64,000 nt of DNA from UBA965 sp040396955 (lineage in GTDB: Bacteria > Chloroflexota > Chloroflexia > Chloroflexales > Roseiflexaceae): assembly GCA_040396955.1 (NCBI GenBank), contig JBBAWX010000004.1:1-64000 (forward strand). Direction: 5' to 3'. The notes under the pieces were generated by a model, which ran no database searches, was not told the origin of the DNA, and was given only the letters and a program-made list of their open reading frames with translations. How positions within the stretch are numbered: position 1 is the stretch's first letter; every line of letters starts with the position of its first letter. Of this stretch, positions 26,240-35,372 are shown one piece after another. The position numbers and the translations under genes were made by a program.

Positions 26240-27067
26240 TTAGTGCCCGTTCACATCCGAATCGACACGTTTGACACTGCCGTCGTCGAGCGCTGAGATG
26301 GCGACCATTTCGGCATCACTCAGGGCGAAGTCAAACAGGGCAATGTTTTGCGCGATGCGGGTAGGATTGGCCGATTTGGGGATGGTGACAATGCCCAGTT
26401 GGATGTTCCAACGCAGCACAATCTGCGCCGGTGTCTTGCCGTGCGCCGTGGCAATGGCCTGAATCGTGGCATCGTTCAGCAAATCGCCGCCTTGGCCGAT
26501 TGGGCTCCAGGCCACGGTCACGATGTCGTGGGCGCGGCCATAATCGACGTGCTCGGTGCGGGTGATGTAGGGGCTGAGCTGGATCTGGTTGCAGACCGGC
26601 TTGATGCTCGTTTCGGCTTGGAGATGCTCGAGGTGGGCCGGTTTGAAGTTCGACACGCCAATCGAGCGTGTTTTGCCCGATGCCAGCAGCTTCTCAAACG
26701 TCTGCCATGTCGACACATATTCGTTGCGCTGGGGCAACGGCCAGTGGATGAGGAGCAAATCCACGTACTCCATGTCGAGCTGGCGCAAGCACTCATCGAG
26801 CCCGGCCACGGCTTTGTCGCCGCCCTGGAATTCGCCATCGAGCTTGGTGGTGATGAACAACTGCTCGCGGGCGATGCCACTCTGCTTGACGCCCAGCCCC
26901 ACGCCGCGTTGGTTTTCGTAGCGGTAGGCGGTGTCGATATGACGATAGCCGGCCTCGATGGCGGTCACAATCACGGGAGCGGCGTCGTCGTGCTTGAGGG
27001 GCCAGGTGCCCAGCCCGACTTGCGGCATCAGGTGGCCGTCGTTGAGGCGAATCAAAGGAACGCTCAT
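26240..27067 (-). CDS. Aldo/keto reductase (AKR5-like)
   Basis: 275 residues. Motifs: HIDTAYRYENQRGVG with catalytic Asp and Tyr, FITTKLDG with Lys, VDLLLIHWPLP with His, and the cofactor loop VTIPKSANPTRIAQN. NADPH-dependent carbonyl reductase. The ATG at 27067 follows AGAAAGG; the frame upstream to 27178 is not supported. It is third of four aldo/keto reductases in 12 kb. Confidence 0.88.
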   Translation of the reverse strand: MSVPLIRLNDGHLMPQVGLGTWPLKHDDAAPVIVTAIEAGYRHIDTAYRYENQRGVGLGVKQSGIAREQLFITTKLDGEFQGGDKAVAGLDECLRQLDMEYVDLLLIHWPLPQRNEYVSTWQTFEKLLASGKTRSIGVSNFKPAHLEHLQAETSIKPVCNQIQLSPYITRTEHVDYGRAHDIVTVAWSPIGQGGDLLNDATIQAIATAHGKTPAQIVLRWNIQLGIVTIPKSANPTRIAQNIALFDFALSDAEMVAISALDDGSVKRVDSDVNGH

Positions 27068-27182
27068 GGGGGGAGCCTTTCTGCATGAGATTGCTATGTT
27101 CCTAGTATAGCCTAGCTGTGCATGCGGCATGTGTTTGCACGTACAATGTGCAGAGAAATCGATGATGCAAAGGAACACACGC

Positions 27183-28223
27183 GTGGAAATCGGTATCGAC
27201 AGTTTTGCGGCGGCTCGGGTGCACCAAGATCAGTATTCGGCCGCCGATAGTATGCAGTCACTGCACGAATTACTCGCCCGCATGCACTATGCCGACGAGA
27301 TGGGGCTCGACGTCTTTGGCATCGGCGAGCACTACCGCAAAGAATTCCTCGACTCAGCGCCATCGGTGATATTGGCGGCAGCCGCCGCACGCACCTCGCG
27401 CATCCGCTTGGCCAGCGCTGTCACGGTGATTAGTGCGGCCGACCCAGTGCGCATCTTCCAGAGTTTCGCCACGCTCGATCTCATCTCGCAGGGGCGCGCC
27501 GAAATCGTGGCTGGGCGTGGTTCGTTCATTGAGGCATACCCACTGTTTGGCCTCGATTTGCACGATTATGATGCGCTATTTGCCGAAAAGTTGGCACTGC
27601 TCTTGCACATTCGTGACCACGACGTGGTCACCTGGTCGGGCAAGTTTCGCCCGGCCCTCGATCAACAGGCCATCTACCCGCGCCCCCTGCAACCAAAATT
27701 GCCCATCTGGCTGGGTGTGGGAGGCACGCCGGCGTCGTTTGTGCGGGCCGGAGTGCTCGGATTGCCGCTGATGGTGGCCGTCATCGGCGGTGAAACGCAC
27801 CGCTTCCGCCCCTTGGTCGACCTCTACCGCCGGGCGTGGCTTGAGGCCGGGCATCCGCCCGAGCAGATGAAAGTCGGCTTGCATTCGCTGGGGTATGTGG
27901 CCGCCGATGCCGCTCAGGCCCGTGACGACTACTACCCCGGTTATGCCGAAACCTTCACCCGTATCGGCAAAGAACGTGGCTGGCCGCCCGTGAGTCGCCC
28001 GCGCTTCGACGCCCAAAACGGCCCCACCGGCGCCCTGCTCGTAGGCGACCCTGCCGAAGTAGCCGCCAAAATCGTGCGCCACAGTCAGGCACTCGGTGGC
28101 GTGGATCGCTTTACGTTTCAAATGGACAACGCCGGGCTGTCGCACGAGCAACTGCTCGGTGCCATTGAGCTGATTGGCCGTGAGGTCATCCCGCGTGTGC
28201 GGGCTCTTGAAGCCAGCGTCTAA
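27183..28223 (+). CDS. LLM-class flavin-dependent oxidoreductase
   Basis: 346 residues of the bacterial luciferase-like (beta/alpha)8 monooxygenase family. Typical segments are FGIGEHYRKEF, TSRIRLASAV, ISQGRAEIVAGRGSF and PIWLGVGGTP. It likely uses FMNH2 or F420. The GTG at 27183 follows AAAGGA with good spacing; upstream ATGs at 27129 and 27162 lack that. A strong palindromic terminator follows. Confidence 0.85.
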   Translation: MEIGIDSFAAARVHQDQYSAADSMQSLHELLARMHYADEMGLDVFGIGEHYRKEFLDSAPSVILAAAAARTSRIRLASAVTVISAADPVRIFQSFATLDLISQGRAEIVAGRGSFIEAYPLFGLDLHDYDALFAEKLALLLHIRDHDVVTWSGKFRPALDQQAIYPRPLQPKLPIWLGVGGTPASFVRAGVLGLPLMVAVIGGETHRFRPLVDLYRRAWLEAGHPPEQMKVGLHSLGYVAADAAQARDDYYPGYAETFTRIGKERGWPPVSRPRFDAQNGPTGALLVGDPAEVAAKIVRHSQALGGVDRFTFQMDNAGLSHEQLLGAIELIGREVIPRVRALEASV

Positions 28224-28226
28224 ACG

Positions 28227-28259
28227 ACCACGCCCCCATGCATCGCATGGGGGCGTGGT
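28227..28259. terminator. 15-bp perfect hairpin terminator
   Basis: ACCACGCCCCCATGC and GCATGGGGGCGTGGT pair with a three-base loop. It lies between convergent genes and can end both transcripts, though T runs are short. Confidence 0.8.
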
Positions 28260-28274
28260 GTGTGTCTGGTGGGC

Positions 28275-29258
28275 TTACTGATGGCCAACGATGGCATGGG
28301 GCACGTAGGGCTCTTCGAGGTAAGCCACCTCCGTGTCACTCAGCGTCACCGCAAAGGCGCCCACGGCGGCATCAAGATGGCTGGTTTTGGTGGCACCGAT
28401 AATGGGAGCCACCACCGGGCTTTTTTGCAGAAGCCAGGCCAGCGCAATGTGTACACGCTCGACACCGTGGCGCTCGGCCAGCTCGGCGACGCGTTGGATG
28501 ACCACACCATCGGCGTCGGCCGTGCCGTCGTATTTGCGCCGTGCCGTCAGGTCGGTCTGGGAGCGGTGGGTCTGCTCGGTGCTCCAATCACGCGTCAAGC
28601 GCCCGGCTGCTAGTGGGCTATAGGGGATGACGGCAATCTGCTCGGCGCGGCAGAGGGGCATCATTTCGCGCTCTTCTTCGCGGTAGATGAGATTGAGGTG
28701 ATTTTGCATGCTCACAAAGCGCGTCCAACCGTGCTGTTCGGCCACGGCCAGCGCCTTTTGGAACTGCCAGGCAAACATCGACGATGCCCCAATATAGCGC
28801 GCTTTGCCGGCTTTCACGATGTCGTGGAGTGCTTCGAGCGTCTCTTCGATGGGAGTCTGGTAGTCCCAGCGGTGGATTTGGTAGAGGTCGACATAATCGG
28901 TTTCGAGCCGACGCAGACTGGCGTCAATTTGGCTCATGATGTGCTTGCGCGACAAACCACTGCCGTTGGGGCCGTCGTGCATTTTGCCGTGCACTTTGGT
29001 GGCGATGACGACCTCGTCTCGGCGGGCGAAATCTTTGAGCGCGCGCCCCACGTACTCCTCGCTGGTGCCGATGGAGTAGACATTGGCCGTGTCAAAAAAG
29101 TTGATGCCGATGTCGAGGGCGTGCTTGATGACGACCCGGCTGTCGGCTTCGTTGAGCACCCACTGATGGATCCAGCGTGATGCATCGCCGAATCCCATGC
29201 ACCCCACGCAGATGCGCGAGACGTCGAGCCCCGTATGGCCCAATTTCGTGTATTGCAT
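28275..29258 (-). CDS. Aldo/keto reductase (YghZ/Kv-beta-like group), paralogue of 17533-18522
   Basis: 327 residues. INFFDTANVYSIGTSEE, VVIATKVHG and YQIHRWDYQTP carry the catalytic Asp-Tyr, Lys and His. Nearly every motif block is shared with the reductase at 17533-18522. The ATG at 29258 follows GAGGAG. Probably NADPH-dependent; substrate unknown. Confidence 0.88.
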   Translation of the reverse strand: MQYTKLGHTGLDVSRICVGCMGFGDASRWIHQWVLNEADSRVVIKHALDIGINFFDTANVYSIGTSEEYVGRALKDFARRDEVVIATKVHGKMHDGPNGSGLSRKHIMSQIDASLRRLETDYVDLYQIHRWDYQTPIEETLEALHDIVKAGKARYIGASSMFAWQFQKALAVAEQHGWTRFVSMQNHLNLIYREEEREMMPLCRAEQIAVIPYSPLAAGRLTRDWSTEQTHRSQTDLTARRKYDGTADADGVVIQRVAELAERHGVERVHIALAWLLQKSPVVAPIIGATKTSHLDAAVGAFAVTLSDTEVAYLEEPYVPHAIVGHQ

Positions 29259-29281
29259 GCTTGAACTCCTCGTAGTGGCGA

Positions 29282-29551
29282 TTAATCGACGATGTACCCG
29301 CCGGCGTCGGCTTTGGCGAGCACAGCGGTGATGGCCGCGACCAAGGCCCGGGCCGACTCGACGTCGAGCTCGACGGCCACGCGTGCGCCTGGGCCAAGAG
29401 CCTCGTTGACGAAGTCGAGGTTGAGCGTGTGCTCGTTGGGGGCATGGAACGGGTGATCGTACGACACATTGGCCTCACGGAGCACGAACCAGCCGTCGGG
29501 CTTTTTGCCGCTGCCGGCTATCGGGATCTGCGTGGCAATCATGGTGCACAT
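29282..29551 (-). CDS. Small conserved protein (DUF6295-like)
   Basis: 89 residues starting MCTMIATQIPIAGSGKK and containing SYDHPFHAPNEHTLNLDFV and ARVAVELDVESARALV. The pattern resembles the small uncharacterised DUF6295 family as I recall it; this should be confirmed by a profile search. No membrane segment. AAAGGAAA precedes the ATG at 29551. It lies between an aldo/keto reductase and a dienelactone hydrolase on the same strand and may be co-transcribed. Confidence 0.7.
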   Translation of the reverse strand: MCTMIATQIPIAGSGKKPDGWFVLREANVSYDHPFHAPNEHTLNLDFVNEALGPGARVAVELDVESARALVAAITAVLAKADAGGYIVD

Positions 29552-29566
29552 CTGCGGTTTCCTTTG

Positions 29567-30322
29567 CTAACGCGTGGTGCGCTCGAGGAAGGCGAATACT
29601 TTTTGCCAACCGTCCACGGTCTGTGCTTGGCGATAGGCGGGGCGGTCATAGTAAAAAAATCCATGCCCAGCCTCTGGATAACGGTGGAATTCATATGTTT
29701 TGCCGTGCTGCTTGAGGGCCTGCTCGAGCGCATCAACATGCGCCGGCGTCGGGCTAAAATCCTCGTCGCCAAAGATGCCCAGCACCGGGCAGCTCAAATC
29801 GGCCGTGTAATCGACGGGGGCCACGGGCTGTTTGGGCGAAAGCTCTTGTTCGCTCATGACAATGCGTCCGCCCCAGCAGTCGACAATGCCCGCAAATCCG
29901 GGGATTTTGCAGGCACTGAGGTAGGCGTGGCGGGCCCCCGAGCAGGTGCCAAAGACCGCCACCTTGCCGTTGCTGGTGGGGTGATTGCGCAAAATCCGTA
30001 GGGCACCAGCGACATCGCCCACTACTTGGTCATCGGCCACCCCGCCACCAGCCCGCACTTTGGCAGCCACATCTTCGGGGGTGCCGTGACCGTCGCGGTA
30101 GTACAGGTTGGGCGACAACGCCAGGTAGCCGTGATGGGCAAATTTGTGGGTGACCTCGCGGTACCACAAATCCCAGCCGGGCATGTGGTGGATGACGACG
30201 ACTGCCGGGTGTGGCCCTGGGCCGAGTGGGCGGGCAAAGTAGGCGTTGATGTCGTCGCCGTTGTGCCCGGTCATCATCACGGTTTCGGCGATGATGCCCT
30301 CGTAGTGATTGGTTTCGTACAT
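29567..30322 (-). CDS. Dienelactone hydrolase family protein
   Basis: 251 residues, alpha/beta hydrolase. The nucleophile is a cysteine in FGTCSGARHA, followed by an Asp in FGDEDFSPT and the His in PEAGHGFF, the Cys-Asp-His triad of dienelactone hydrolases. It would hydrolyse a lactone or ester in the cytosol. AAAGGAG precedes the ATG at 30322. The upstream isochorismatase-type gene ends one base before this start, so the two are coupled. Confidence 0.85.
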   Translation of the reverse strand: MYETNHYEGIIAETVMMTGHNGDDINAYFARPLGPGPHPAVVVIHHMPGWDLWYREVTHKFAHHGYLALSPNLYYRDGHGTPEDVAAKVRAGGGVADDQVVGDVAGALRILRNHPTSNGKVAVFGTCSGARHAYLSACKIPGFAGIVDCWGGRIVMSEQELSPKQPVAPVDYTADLSCPVLGIFGDEDFSPTPAHVDALEQALKQHGKTYEFHRYPEAGHGFFYYDRPAYRQAQTVDGWQKVFAFLERTTR

Positions 30323-30323
30323 G

Positions 30324-30992
30324 TCAGGGACTCCTTTGGGTGTCATAGGGTGGCTGTAGCTCGGCGATGAGCTCGGCAGTGGTGATTTGGCGGCAGTAGC
30401 CACTGATGGCTTGGAGTGAATTGACGTGGCGCTCCGCACTATAACTCAGGCAGGCATCGGTGACTTGGGTGACCAAGTAGCCGAGATCACAGGCGTCGCG
30501 GATGGCGCTTTCGACGCACTGGTCGGTGACTAGCCCGCTGATGACGAGCTGTTTGACGCCCACATTGCGGAGGATGTAGTCGATGTGGGTTGACACAAAT
30601 ACTGACGAAGAACTTTTGGGGAGCACGATTTCATCGTCGAGTGGGGCGAGTTCATCAATCACCTTGCCATCCCACGCCCCCTTGGGCACGTTGAAGCCGG
30701 TGATTTTGTAGTCGAGACTGCGATCACGACCATCGCGCGTAAGGCTTTCAATCGTCGTGTACATGACCTCCACGCCGGCACGGCGGCACGCCTGCTGGAG
30801 TGCCTGCATGTTGGGCAGGGTGTGCGCATAAAACTGCGTAAACAACCAGCCGTACTGCTCCGTAAAGTCGTCTTCGCTGAGGTGCGCATATTCACGACTG
30901 TTGCGGTGGATGGCGAAGTTTTGCACATCGATGAACAGCAAGGCGGATTGGTCACGTACAAGGGGAATATTGCGTGAAGTCGGGTAGCTCAA
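30324..30992 (-). CDS. Isochorismatase-family cysteine hydrolase
   Basis: 222 residues. Catalytic triad candidates are Asp in LLFIDVQNF, Lys in IVLPKSSSS and Cys in GLVTDQCVESA, as in nicotinamidase, biuret hydrolase and N-carbamoylsarcosine amidase. The start is TTG at 30992, with AAAGGAG seven bases upstream; an ATG at 31064 would place a ribosome site inside the coding region. It probably hydrolyses an amide or ureide. Divergent from the MFS gene. Confidence 0.85.
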   Translation of the reverse strand: MSYPTSRNIPLVRDQSALLFIDVQNFAIHRNSREYAHLSEDDFTEQYGWLFTQFYAHTLPNMQALQQACRRAGVEVMYTTIESLTRDGRDRSLDYKITGFNVPKGAWDGKVIDELAPLDDEIVLPKSSSSVFVSTHIDYILRNVGVKQLVISGLVTDQCVESAIRDACDLGYLVTQVTDACLSYSAERHVNSLQAISGYCRQITTAELIAELQPPYDTQRSP

Positions 30993-31036
30993 ACAACGCA
31001 CTCCTTTATCGTTGCCAGGAGACGGGGTAGTTTGTG

Positions 31037-31066
31037 CATTGTACACCATGTCATACGGTGTCAATG
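31037..31066. promoter_or_regulatory. Inverted repeat between divergent hydrolase and MFS genes
   Basis: CATTGTACACC (31037-31047) and GGTGTCAATG (31057-31066) pair except for one bulged base. It sits between two divergent starts and could be an operator. No regulator is adjacent. Confidence 0.4.
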
Positions 31067-31111
31067 GTCTGGTAAGATAGCGCTACACGGAATGGACAAA
31101 GGAGTATACGC

Positions 31112-32311
31112 ATGTCGGTGCGCCAGCAAAACATGGGGATGGCCGTGTGGCAAACACCCGGGGCAGCCATGCTCCTCGTATCACAGTTGTTGATGAGTAT
31201 TCGCGACATGCCCCTCGGGTCGTTTTTGGTGGTGTATCTGCAGGCTGCCCAGTATGCCCCGAGCACCATTTCGCAAATTGTCTCGGGTGCTCAAGTGGCT
31301 GGCATGCTGGTAGCCGTGCTGGCAGGGCGTTTCGCACAGCGCTGGCAGGGAAAGCATCTCTGGATGATCGGGATTGCCGTGGCCGGCATCAACGGATTGG
31401 TCTTTGCGGTGGATGCCTGGTGGTGGGTGGTACTGTGTTGGCTCATCGGTGGTGCAGGTGCATCGCTGGCGAGTATTAGTGGCTCAAGCGTGCTCACCAG
31501 TGTCGGCAAACCGACCTCCATTGGGGTTTTGTCCAGTCTATTTGTGATTTGTTTTACGGTGGGCGGGGTCTTGGGGAATCCACTCGCCGGGTGGTTGATT
31601 GGTACCTGGTCATATGCGGTGTATGGCGCGTTTCTCGTGAGTATGACGTTGCTGGGTATCGTGCTTATTCAGCGTTTTATCCCACAGACGACCACTGTGG
31701 TGCCCTCTGGGATCAACAACGTGCGCCTCGATTGGTCGTTCATGCGTCAGCCCACCGTGTACAACATTTTGGCCATGCGCGGATTGGCCACCATCAACTA
31801 CGGCATGATTATGGTGCTCATCCCGTTACGCCTGAATGAGCTGACCAACGACGTCTACGTGGTGGCCGTCTATGGCTCGGTCATGTTGTTTGTCTCATCG
31901 CTTACCCAATACATCGTGGGACGCATTGCTGACCGTTGGGGAGCACTCGTGCCCACTCTGGGTGCATTTTCTGTCATGATTGTGTGTGGCGTACTGCTCG
32001 CGTTGGGGGCATCTTCTGTCCCCGTCTTGTTTGTGTGCGGAGTCATCAGTAATGCGGCTGCGTGGGGATTACTGACGCTCATGTACGTGTGGGTTTCTGA
32101 CTGGATTGCCTCCGAACGTCATGCCCTCGTCTTTGGGTGGCTCCATGCGGTGTGGAATATTAGCATGATTTTGGGGGCGTTGATTGGTGGTGCGCTGGTG
32201 GTGATTGTGGCCGGCTTGCCGTTTGTGGTGACCGGTGCGCTCAATCTGCTGTCGTTGGGGTGTGCCTGGTGGTTGTACCATCTGCCGCGGCCCTCGTCAG
32301 AGGCACAGTGA
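31112..32311 (+). CDS. MFS transporter
   Basis: 399 residues with about twelve hydrophobic helices and basic cytoplasmic loops, including a central loop RFIPQTTTVV. The ATG at 31112 follows AAAGGAG. The GH78-like gene begins 16 bases downstream and a sugar-kinase-like gene follows, so it probably imports a glycoside or sugar. No closer assignment is possible. Confidence 0.82.
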   Translation: MSVRQQNMGMAVWQTPGAAMLLVSQLLMSIRDMPLGSFLVVYLQAAQYAPSTISQIVSGAQVAGMLVAVLAGRFAQRWQGKHLWMIGIAVAGINGLVFAVDAWWWVVLCWLIGGAGASLASISGSSVLTSVGKPTSIGVLSSLFVICFTVGGVLGNPLAGWLIGTWSYAVYGAFLVSMTLLGIVLIQRFIPQTTTVVPSGINNVRLDWSFMRQPTVYNILAMRGLATINYGMIMVLIPLRLNELTNDVYVVAVYGSVMLFVSSLTQYIVGRIADRWGALVPTLGAFSVMIVCGVLLALGASSVPVLFVCGVISNAAAWGLLTLMYVWVSDWIASERHALVFGWLHAVWNISMILGALIGGALVVIVAGLPFVVTGALNLLSLGCAWWLYHLPRPSSEAQ

Positions 32312-32327
32312 AAAGGAACGCTCGCCC

Positions 32328-34526
32328 ATGAATAGATCGTCTATGGCGTATGACCCGTTGCTTGACCCGTCTTGTACGGTGCTACCGGCACCTACGTATC
32401 CTGAGTGGCGTGGCAGCTGGTTGTGGTACCCGAGCCAATTGACCACGCATTTGCATACCAAAGCCATGCAGGCCACGGTGGCGCGCTGTCGCTCCGTGTC
32501 GTACCCGGGCTCCTTTCATCAGCCCGTCTATCAATTGTATGTGCGCTACGAAACCCACATTACGCGTGCCCAAGAGCTCCGTTGGCAGACCGCACCTGGG
32601 CGTGCGCGCATCTTCATCAATGGGAGCGCCTTTGATTTCACACGGCGGAGCTGGCAACTCACCCCCGGTCCGCTGTCGCTGTTGTGGATTCTCGATTTTT
32701 GTACATCGTTGCCCTGCATCATTGTCGACGCCGACGAAGTCACCAGCGATGCCACCTGGCAGGTGAGCCTCGATGGTGTGCACTGGGTGGCCGCCGAAAC
32801 ACGCTCAGACTACACGCAACCTGCCCTGTTGCCCGATGCCACGCGTGAAGTCACCGTACACATCCCTGTCCAAGCCGTGGTACAGGGCACAGTGACACCC
32901 GATGGGACGATGCATCTCACTCCCGATTGCGACGTGGTCCTCGATTTCGGGCATATTGAGCTGGCCACGATTCAACTCACCGGTAGTGGTGTGGCCGAGG
33001 TGCATGCGGTGGTGGGGGAATCCCTGCTCGAAGTGCTCAGCGACGATGTGCACACGTTTGAGCAACATCCCCTCGCTCCCATCCAGAGCACCCCGCACAC
33101 TGCCGTGTATACGTGGCCCGAACGCTGTGTGCGCTTCGTACGCCTACAGTCCCAAACTCCATGTGTGATTCACGATGTCGCCCTGCATGCGCGGGTGGCA
33201 CTGGTCACCTATCACGGAGATTTCACCTGTGATGATGCCGAAGTACAGGCCATTTGGCAGGCTGGTGCCGCCACGCTCCACGCATGTCTGCATGATTTTT
33301 ATCTCGACGGGTTGCGCCGTGATGGGTTGCCGTGGGCCGATCAGCTCAGCGAGGTCGAAGGCGCAGATTGTGTCTTTTTCGACACCCAAGCGGCGCGGCA
33401 CTCGCTCATCAGCCTCACCTTTCCCGATGCTCCACGGGCCGCCGATTTTGGCATCATCGACCAGCCGCTCTACCAACCCATGAGCTTCTGGCACGATTGG
33501 ATGATGCGCGGTGATATCGCGTTTGTGCGTCAGTATCAGGCCCGCTGGCAGGGGCTGCTCGATTTGTACATCAGTCTGCAAGACGCGCAAGGGTTGATCT
33601 CGGCGGCCCGGGTCTATGCCGAAGCCCCGCAGCGTGACGCCAATTGGAACTTCTTTCCGGATTGGGCTATGACACCCAATCTCGGCCCCGATACACGGGG
33701 CACACCCACCTACATGCACATGCAACTCATGCGTTGTTTCGAAATCGGTGCTGAATTGTCGCACCAACTCGGCGATACGGCGCACGCCGAGCGCTATGCG
33801 CACCACGCCCAACAGCTCCGTGAGACGATTCTCACCTTGTTTTGGGATGCCGAGCGGGCACTGTTCATCAACGGCATCGATCAACACGGTCAGCGTGACG
33901 AGCGCGTCAGCGCGCATGCGCAGGTGTGGGGCATCTTGTGTGATTTGGTGCCAGCCGACCAAGTCGCGCAACTGGTGACTACGGTGCTCGAACATCCGCA
34001 GTACCGCGCCCCCAACATCAGCCTCAACCACCACTGGGAGTTGCACGCCTACGCCAAAGCTGGTCTGGTTGAGCGTGGCCTCGCAGTGCTCAAGCGCGTG
34101 TGGGGCGGCTGGTTGGCGCAGGGGCATCGGCGTTTCCCCGAGGATTTTCGCCATGGGGCAACGGTCGCCGATCAGCTCAGCATGTACGGCCGCCCCTTTG
34201 CCAATAGTCTGTGTCATGGCTGGTCTGGCGGGGCGGCGGTGGCGTTTTTGACGCACGACGTGCTGGGGATTACCGCAACCGCCCCTGGGTTTGCCGCCTG
34301 CCGTGTGGCCCCGCAGCTGGGGCATCTACGGTGGGTGCGCGGGCGCGTACCCACCCCGCACGGTGAGATAACGCTGGCGTGGGATGGTGCCCATGGGGTA
34401 CTCACAGTGCCCGCCGTGGTAGCAGAATTGGTGGGGTGCCAGACCGTGCAGGGCGCAACCCGTGTCACAGGGCCGGGCACCTTTGCCCTGGTCGAAGCTA
34501 CCTCGACAACTCCCTCATCCGCATAG
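32328..34526 (+). CDS. Alpha-L-rhamnosidase-like protein (GH78-type)
   Basis: 732 residues. Beta-sandwich modules occupy about the first 320; an (alpha/alpha)6-barrel follows, starting near DGLRRDGLPWADQLSEVEG, which matches the acidic catalytic segment of GH78 (usually D-x3-R-x-E/D). Later blocks are NWNFFPDW and SLCHGWSGGAAVAFLTHDVLGI, ending in a small beta domain. It has no signal peptide, so imported rhamnosides or flavonoid/oligosaccharide glycosides would be cleaved in the cytosol after uptake by the MFS protein encoded upstream. AAAAGGA precedes the ATG at 32328. Confidence 0.75.
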   Translation: MNRSSMAYDPLLDPSCTVLPAPTYPEWRGSWLWYPSQLTTHLHTKAMQATVARCRSVSYPGSFHQPVYQLYVRYETHITRAQELRWQTAPGRARIFINGSAFDFTRRSWQLTPGPLSLLWILDFCTSLPCIIVDADEVTSDATWQVSLDGVHWVAAETRSDYTQPALLPDATREVTVHIPVQAVVQGTVTPDGTMHLTPDCDVVLDFGHIELATIQLTGSGVAEVHAVVGESLLEVLSDDVHTFEQHPLAPIQSTPHTAVYTWPERCVRFVRLQSQTPCVIHDVALHARVALVTYHGDFTCDDAEVQAIWQAGAATLHACLHDFYLDGLRRDGLPWADQLSEVEGADCVFFDTQAARHSLISLTFPDAPRAADFGIIDQPLYQPMSFWHDWMMRGDIAFVRQYQARWQGLLDLYISLQDAQGLISAARVYAEAPQRDANWNFFPDWAMTPNLGPDTRGTPTYMHMQLMRCFEIGAELSHQLGDTAHAERYAHHAQQLRETILTLFWDAERALFINGIDQHGQRDERVSAHAQVWGILCDLVPADQVAQLVTTVLEHPQYRAPNISLNHHWELHAYAKAGLVERGLAVLKRVWGGWLAQGHRRFPEDFRHGATVADQLSMYGRPFANSLCHGWSGGAAVAFLTHDVLGITATAPGFAACRVAPQLGHLRWVRGRVPTPHGEITLAWDGAHGVLTVPAVVAELVGCQTVQGATRVTGPGTFALVEATSTTPSSA

Positions 34527-34545
34527 CCCGAGAAAGGGGAAAACG

Positions 34546-35205
34546 ATGCCACAACCACTCCATGATCCGGTTGCCCACTTGGTGGCACTGGTGCGTCAGT
34601 GTGAGACGCGGGTGCTCATCGGGTTGGCAGGAGCCCCCGGTGCTGGCAAAAGTACGTTGGCCCAGCAGGTGAGCGTTGCGGTGAATGCGACACTCGGGGC
34701 TGGGAGTTGTGTGGCTCTGGGCATGGATGGGTTCCATTTGAGCAAAGCACAACTTGCGCAGATGCCCAATCCTGATGAGGCATTTGCGCGTCGTGGAGCA
34801 CCGTGGACCTTCGATGCACCCGGCTTCCGCCAGCGTGTACGTCGCTTGCGCAGTGCCGCAGGTCACGAGACGGTGACCTGGCCCGATTTTGCCCACGAAA
34901 TCGGTGATCCAGTGCCCGACGCCATTGCCGTGGCGGCCGATGTCCGACTGGTGCTCGTCGAGGGGCTGTACGTACTCCATCAGGACGATGGCTGGCACGA
35001 CATTGATCGCCTCTTTGACGAACGCTGGTTCCTTGATACCCCATTCACAATCTCCATGGAGCGCTTGGCGCGCCGCCACATGCAGGCCTGGGGCTTCACG
35101 CGGGCACAGGCCGAGCATCGCATTGCCACGAGTGATGGCATCAATGCAACCCTCGTGCAGGCGAGTGCGCTACGCGCAGATTGGTTGGTGTATGCCACCA
35201 CGTAG
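34546..35205 (+). CDS. Nucleoside/sugar kinase family protein (PanK/uridine-kinase-like P-loop)
   Basis: 219 residues. Walker A is GLAGAPGAGKST (about 26-37). The ALGMDGFHLSK block, RRGAPWTFD, and VEGLYVLHQDDGWHD are typical of the P-loop kinases related to uridine kinase, phosphoribulokinase and FrcK fructose kinase. It is encoded 19 bases after the rhamnosidase-like gene, so it may phosphorylate the released sugar. The exact acceptor is unknown. Confidence 0.8.
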   Translation: MPQPLHDPVAHLVALVRQCETRVLIGLAGAPGAGKSTLAQQVSVAVNATLGAGSCVALGMDGFHLSKAQLAQMPNPDEAFARRGAPWTFDAPGFRQRVRRLRSAAGHETVTWPDFAHEIGDPVPDAIAVAADVRLVLVEGLYVLHQDDGWHDIDRLFDERWFLDTPFTISMERLARRHMQAWGFTRAQAEHRIATSDGINATLVQASALRADWLVYATT

Positions 35206-35265
35206 TCATTGTGCTTGCGAAATTGCTTTTTTACGGATTCGAAGGGATTTGGTGGAGGTAAATGC

Positions 35266-35294
35266 TTGACAATTCTATTGTCAACGAGTATAAA
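35266..35294 (+). promoter_or_regulatory. Consensus promoter with embedded operator palindrome
   Basis: TTGACA (35266-35271) and TATAAA (35289-35294) are 17 bases apart, an almost perfect sigma-70 promoter. The -35 box is the left arm of TTGACAAT-TCT-ATTGTCAA (35266-35284), a perfect inverted repeat. A repressor bound there would block polymerase. The TetR-type gene begins about 80 bases downstream, which suggests autoregulation. Confidence 0.8.
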
Positions 35295-35372
35295 TGTAAG
35301 CATCATATACACTGTGTACAAATTTGTGAGTAGAAGCCCGCTGGGTTTCTCGTAGCTATTAAGGGTGTGACA

